Origin: Ophioderma brevispina
Taxonomy: Eukaryota; Echinodermata; Ophiuroidea; Amphilepidida; Ophiodermatidae
Direction: 5' to 3'
DNA length: 64,000 nucleotides
NCBI GenBank assembly: GCA_023653785.1
Contig: JAMKCH010012660.1
Span: 20,147-84,146, forward strand
Within the stretch, counting starts at the first letter, position 1. Every line of letters begins with the position of its first letter. A program made the translations under genes and the position numbers. Under the pieces are notes generated by a model. The model was not told the origin of the DNA. It saw only the letters and a list, made by a program, of their open reading frames with translations, and ran no database searches. Shown here piece by piece: positions 58,701 to 64,000 of this stretch.

Positions 58701-59500
58701 CGACAATAATATTTTTGCAACTTGGACTAAGATTTCAATGAAAATAGATTCAGAGAGCGATATCAGCAATTTGCATCATGTTAATGAATCAATAGTTCAA
58801 ATCATCTCGAATACGAAGAAACAGGTTATGATATAAAGGGCAACACACCACTTCTTTCTGCCAGAACCCCCCCCCCCCCCCGAGGCGAATTAACAGATTA
58901 TAATATCAATATTAACAATGGTGGAATCGGCATCTTTAACCAAGTTTCAGATACATAGCCGATTATAGTAAATTAATGACTAAACTTGGAATAAAACGTA
59001 GGCTACAATCATAGTTCTTATTAAAACTTCTAGAATTTAGATGTAAGATTGAAAATGTATTCTTTCTTAGGTTCATGTAAATATCATGATCAAGTAAATT
59101 GAACATCTATTAGAAACAGTATCATTAACCCAAGTTATCGGATTCTTGAATATGTTAAGTGTATCCCCTTGCGCCACAAAGGCTAAGTTTCAGACTTAAC
59201 ATCATTACAATCAATAGTGTTTCAAAACAATGTAGCAAACATAAAGTCATGATCATCTCATATGATTAAAAGGAAGTAAATCTCCAGTACATTTTAACAA
59301 ACCACTCTCAGTAGGAAGTATACATCGTATAAACACAACTATATGGTAAGAGTTATTACAGGAATTACATAATAATAAATTGGTAATAAAATTATTTAAA
59401 CAAGTATTACCAGAATGATGCGGTTTAAAATTTAAGTCAGAACACATATTATGATCAGTCATGTCAAGCCAACATATACATATTATAAACACAGAAAACT
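55741..59500 (-). pseudogene. LINE (Jockey/CR1-like) with endonuclease and reverse transcriptase remnants
   Basis: Minus strand, 5' to 3'. The endonuclease region at about 58550-58780 reads IIVGNIYRAH and HLTFLGDLNADCK, like the IIVGVIYRP...GDFN motifs of apurinic-type LINE endonucleases. The reverse transcriptase at about 56950-57480 reads LSKAFDT near 57255, GVALEWFKS near 57190, VPQGSI near 57090 and YRSDTNLL near 57000. Here the catalytic F/YADD has become YRSD, losing the first aspartate. A C-terminal part at 56279-56659 has LMQKRIVDVNCF and YDLNKLQVAIFMYKFN, then in another frame GPILWNDID. Numerous stops and frameshifts separate these. The 3' UTR probably runs to about 55741. The 5' end is not defined. 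Confidence 0.75.
58865..58881. repeat. C homopolymer run
   Basis: A run of about 15 C inside the LINE remnant. Its length is unreliable in most sequencing data. Confidence 0.6.
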
Positions 59501-59751
59501 GAGATTAAAAAAATTACTATTAGCCCACACGCTGGAGCTAGGCTGAACCCCAGGGACCCGTGTATGATCGAGAGAAATGTATGAGCTAATATGTATATAT
59601 TGCGGCAACGAAAACAAAATCATAACACTAAATAAGACCGAAATTATTAATTACATAACGCTCAACACTGATTGTAATAAACAATGATAGCAATACCATA
59701 ATAACACTATATAAACTATCTATTCCGCTGTTCTAAGCCATTTTTCAACTG

Positions 59752-59970
59752 ACCTCATCTGACTTTGACTCTTGCACATGACCTTTGACCTTGGTTAGTG
59801 ACCTTTGACCCTTGCACTTGACCTTTGACCTTGGCACGTGACCGTTGAACCTCACAAAAATAAGGATCCTATGACACAATTAAGTTTGAACTCCAACTTT
59901 CAATCTAGGTTAAACTTACAATTTTAGCCATTTTTCAACTTGACCTCACATGACCTTTGACCTTTCAACA
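59752..59970. repeat. TGACCTTTGACC-rich repeat
   Basis: CCATTTTTCAACT-GACCTCA-TGAC occurs at 59739 and again at 59928, with four or more TGACCTTTGACCTTG(G) steps between. Followed by an A-run, ATAATAATA and a short CA run (60061-60105). Confidence 0.75.
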
Positions 59971-61423
59971 TTGACCTCATCAACATATGAGGGATCCCAT
60001 GTGCCATCTGGCAGAAGTCTGATCCAATTGAGGTTTCACTTTCAATTGATCGCAATTAACAAAAAAAAAAATAATAATAATAATTTAGTGACACACACAC
60101 ACACCGTACACACGCATAATGGATTGCTAAGTGGTCTTGCCGCACTAGCCTGGTGGCCCACAAAGGTAAGGTGGAAATCAGATCAGCACAATGTCAAATA
60201 ATTATTACACAAAAAATAGAACAGGAAATTCCCCACTCCAGCCTGGTATTGCCTTCAACAGGTGTGACTAGAGCCATCATACAACGACGCGAAGGTAACA
60301 AAGACGAGTTCCAAATCAGTATGTACAACAAACCTATTCGGCAATAAGGAAGGCTTAGAGGAGATAACCTGTCGGATGATGTATTTCACAACAACTGACC
60401 TATTATAATAACCGTAATATAATACTTCATCCAGAGCCCACTAACCTTGAAATAGACCACAATCAACCCCAGAATTGCCAAGAACAAGAACAAAGAAAAA
60501 CAACCAAAACAAAACAGCACCCGGTAATTTTGGCCCAAGATGCAAAAGATTAGGGCTGATTAAAGGGCATTATTATAAACGTTTGGGTCACATGGGTCTA
60601 ACAGCAAGATTTAACAGCTCTAGTATCAACAGTTGATTATTAAACCATAATATTATGATCATATGTTTGCGTTTACCTCATATTTATTCACAATTACAGC
60701 TTTTATTAACAAATGCTGTAATTTTGTTTATGATAGCAACATGATACGTTTTTCCTTCATCATGCTCATGGATTTTAACTTTTTAAATACGCATTCCATA
60801 AACCTAACCTCAACCCAGTATGTTCTAATTTTAATTCATTTGTGATAATCTGCCAATTCGGGGTCGAGTCCATAACATTGTGCAAGGACTTAATAATATA
60901 AAAAACAAACATGCATATCGTGGTAGCGTCACTAAGAATTAAATTGCTCAATTTTATGAGTCCAACAGCTGTCTGATGATATGTTTAGAGGATACTAAAC
61001 TCAGAGGGAGTCCGTGAATCAAATCCCCACATGATACTAGCTATGTCCTACACATGTACTGTACTCACAAACACATTGTTGCATACTTGGGGACAAAAGT
61101 GTTCAAAAGTTTTAGAACCACAAGACACTTCAAAACGTTAAGAAAAAGAATCCCCAACATCAACGCCATGTGGGCCAAAATGGGCGTTAAATACATTCAG
61201 GGTTTCCATGTACTTAATAATACTGATTGATCAGGGATCAAATGACCCCACAGAGATAAACCGTTCCCAAAACTGGTGCATTTTGGGATTGACTCAAAAA
61301 CATTCTCTGCTAAAACTATAGCCTAATTCTTGGGATATTTATAATACTGGTAAACCAGTACGAGTCGATGCATAGGCAAACAAAATTTCATTCAGCAATG
61401 ATATGGTCAATCATGAAAGTTAA
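59971..61423. other. Non-coding stretch
   Basis: Short CA microsatellite near 60092-60103. No gene recognised. It may include the 5' region of the LINE or an unrelated insertion between the two ~540-bp repeats. Confidence 0.35.
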
Positions 61424-61500
61424 AGACACTATCATGATTTGAAAATCCTTTTGAAATTTGCGAATGCGTTCAAAGTGAAGGATAAGTCTGTCGAATTCTC
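61424..61500. mobile_element. Single TTAA-element end, family 5
   Basis: AGACACTATCATGATTTG follows TTAA (61420-61423) and resembles the ends of the element at 15999-16385. No right end is seen before the ~540-bp repeat starts at 61508. Confidence 0.5.
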
Positions 61501-61507
61501 ATAAGTA

Positions 61508-62045
61508 ATTGTGGGAAACAATGCACACGCCTGCTGGTGCACATTTCCACCACAATGTTCCTATTGTTTATACAAAATTCCTTTAACTCTGACAAGGTTG
61601 GTTAAGCATTGTTTCCTGCTATCAGACCCGCTATCCATGTGTAGAGTCATTTGTTTTTGTTACACGAGTGTTGCTATCCAACCTCAGAATACAAGGGGGG
61701 GGGGCCGACATCAACAAAGAAGCTCGCCGCAATCCGTATCGTTTTCATTGGGAACGCTAAATCCATTTTACAAACAACGTTCAAAGCATACCCTTGCTAA
61801 TTTAAAATGATATAATCCACAAATCTCTACCGAATTCATGTCAAGACACATTTCTAAATCTACGTGAAGCAATTTTGCAGAAAATAAGACCAGTTGAAGC
61901 TAGTTTTGTCGTATTGTAGATAACGGCTTTGGACACAGACTGATTGTATCTGGTTTCATAATAATCCCGTGGACATAAGTCGGGATTCATCTCGAGAGGG
62001 AGCCGCGTTTCAGCTGGCGGCTCTTTATAAAACACACAAATGACC
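61508..62045. repeat. ~540-bp direct repeat, right copy
   Basis: Same sequence order as 55190-55740, at roughly 85-90% identity with many 1-3 bp indels. Begins GTGGGAAACAATGCACACGC and ends CTCTTTATAAAACACACA. The left neighbour of the first copy (the palindrome array) is absent here. Confidence 0.8.
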
Positions 62046-64000
62046 CAGATGGCAGCGAGACTGATGAGCCTAGGTAAAGTGCCTCGTAGGTCACTGCAAG
62101 ATGTTCACAATTTCTTGCTGGATAGCATATGGAGAAACTTCCAGTTGTTTTTGATCACTGTGCCTTAACTACTGGGTCCCTTATTTTGCAAGATGGCCGC
62201 CATAATGTTTCTCCCAGTGACCTCAGCATTTTGGCCCTAGTCCCGCCTCCACCCCTAGACCTGTTCCTTTTTCCCTACAAAAGTAAATAAAATCAACACA
62301 GATTTTACTTTAATTTCGAATATTACCTAGGTAATACCATGCCATATTTATGCTCCATGTTTTTTGTGGTCATGTTTTTTGTTTCTTCTTACTTGATAAC
62401 TGGGTGTATTGTACATTTTTTAAAAGGGAATTGCAATTCATATTTTACATCCGTTGGTCATTGTTATGAACATCACTGTCCCAAATAGAGACCAATCAAT
62501 CCAGACTATCAATCAATATCAAACTCACTTCTTCAGAATCCCTTAGGAGTGCAACACAGATTCCAATGTATATTGGGATTTGGGTCAAGCGGATTTTATT
62601 TTGTCTCCCAAATGAGGCGATTTTTTGTTCGCACTAACCAACAAAGCAACCTGCCCGCCCCTATCCTATACACATGTAACCAACAGGAACTGTTAAGTCA
62701 AGAGCGGCCTTCTCAAGCACACTTCATGTTTACAGGCATATGTATGCTTAACGTGTGACTTGTAGACATTAGCCCCCGCCCCCCCCCCAGCGTTACCTGC
62801 GTTCATACAGCAACTCTGATTGGCCCTTGGGCTATTCCAGAAATTATCCACCATCACCCACCTCCCCTCCGATGACTAGTTAAAAATGACTATGAGAATT
62901 CCCATCTGTTTTGGTCAGTCGTCTTTGGGCGTTTGTGAGAATCCCATGGCTTTTTTTTTATATGGTCATTTTGGGGTGTGTTTGGTCAACGAGAACGAAA
63001 GGTTTGCTACTCATTAGCTCAATGAGGGTATTAAAGGCATCGTTGAAGTTACAGGATTGGAATATTGTATATACTTTTTACGATTTTTCATTGTGGGATA
63101 TACTTTTTATAATTTTCAGTTCATTGTTGGTAATGTCCCATGCCCTTTTTGAGTTTTCACTAGGGGAATCCCCATGCATGTTGAGAAGATGTGTGGGAAT
63201 TCCACGTTCATTTTGGAGTCTGTGGATAATTTCTTGAATAGCCCATTACATCATGTATTCGTTTCAATAACCCGCAGAAATGCAGCTTTCATATATTTAA
63301 GCTCCCGTCGTCCTTCAGACTTACCACCATTCTTACATCTTCTGTATGGCTCAAAAGATTAACATAGGTTACGTTTGTGACCATCAACATATAATCCTCA
63401 TAATGTTCAAATAGCAAACCAAGTGTTTATCTAACATTAACAGCAGCAAAAATACCTGATTCTGTTGATGTTATTATCAATGCTAAAACTTTCGTTTACC
63501 TCAGGAAGCTTAGAAGCTTCAGAGGAACAAAAAATATTAACAACAATTATCATATGCATAAAGAAATTCGAAAATGTAAATTCAAATGAGAAACTAGTTA
63601 CGCTTAATGAACCCCGTTTTTGCATCACCTGACATAATTTCACATTAATGCAAAGCGATTATAATACACTCAACGTTTCATATTAATCCACTTATATCAA
63701 AAAGTTTGAACAATCCAATCGCGTAATACATGAAATTATGAAAATCAAACAAAAGAGCCAACATTGTTTATAACATTTTTCAAATTATGATTATATTCAA
63801 AACAGCGAACACGGAGGACTCAAAAGACCCATTGTCAGTACTTCTTTCTCCAGTTATCGAAGCTTTGGCTTCAAACTATGCTGCATGGCAAAATATCCGT
63901 CATGAAAATATGGGACGATCTTTAATATTGATTTCTTTTTCAATTCCTTCAAATCGAATACTCTCATATTTTTACAATGTTATTCTTCTTTTTCAAGGAC
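62046..64000. other. Non-coding stretch to the window end
   Basis: No gene recognised. The 108-residue plus frame at 62911-63237 is T-rich and hydrophobic without a known motif. A C-run lies near 62778-62788. Confidence 0.35.

Noticed and set aside
55190..62045. LTR retrotransposon with ~540-bp LTRs
   Set aside because: No gag-pol, integrase, primer-binding site or polypurine tract seen; the interior is a LINE, and the repeat's homology to 41 kb runs outward past the supposed LTR start.
62911..63237. 108-residue hydrophobic frame as a membrane protein
   Set aside because: T-rich composition explains it; no motif, no splice context and no homologue recognised.

Overview
The window reads as a piece of animal nuclear genome, most likely a marine invertebrate and possibly a deuterostome. 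The reasons are long AT-rich non-coding DNA, GT-AG-bounded exon remnants, RTE-like and Jockey/CR1-like LINEs, a Crypton tyrosine-recombinase element and many TTAA, hAT and mariner miniature transposons. I see no bacterial operons, rRNA, tRNA or CRISPR array. No intact host gene is visible. The only recognisable host-type gene is a broken four-piece homologue of the prenylated Rab acceptor (PRA1/RABAC1 family) at 578-4070.

Layout. 0.6-4 kb: the Rab acceptor remnant, with two miniature transposons inserted back to back in its last intron. 5.4-6.5 kb: a decayed Crypton recombinase on the minus strand. 8.5-16.4 kb: small repeats, a mariner-type MITE, a 703-bp tandem duplication and a chain of TTAA-flanked MITEs. 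19.5-24.8 kb and 36.9-41.0 kb: two large non-autonomous elements with about 1-kb inverted ends made of internally repeated units. 25-28.8 kb: nested repeats plus the 3' end of an RTE-like LINE. 28.8-35.2 kb: a degenerate array of roughly 32 units of about 168 bp, split by a repeated non-array block so that block plus array occurs twice. 41-42 kb: a foldback element carrying a MITE whose empty site can be read from a related copy. 44.3-46.2 kb: an element with about 50-bp mariner-type ends. 47.4-49.8 kb: local duplications and another TTAA element. 51.4-53.6 kb: two hAT-like elements, one with a perfect 8-bp target duplication. 54.0-55.3 kb: a dense array of the palindrome CAACGCGTTG inside inverted ends. 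55.2-62.0 kb: two directly repeated ~540-bp segments flanking a decayed LINE on the minus strand.

The sequence is a graveyard of mobile DNA, so there is no gene pathway to describe. The main biology is in how the elements are built and nested: TTAA elements chained at a single shared TTAA, large elements with repeated subterminal units, and palindrome-packed arrays. Short indels are frequent in all the old coding remnants and in the arrays. I cannot tell true decay from indel noise in an unpolished long-read assembly. All family calls were made by eye from remembered family features, and no searches were run.
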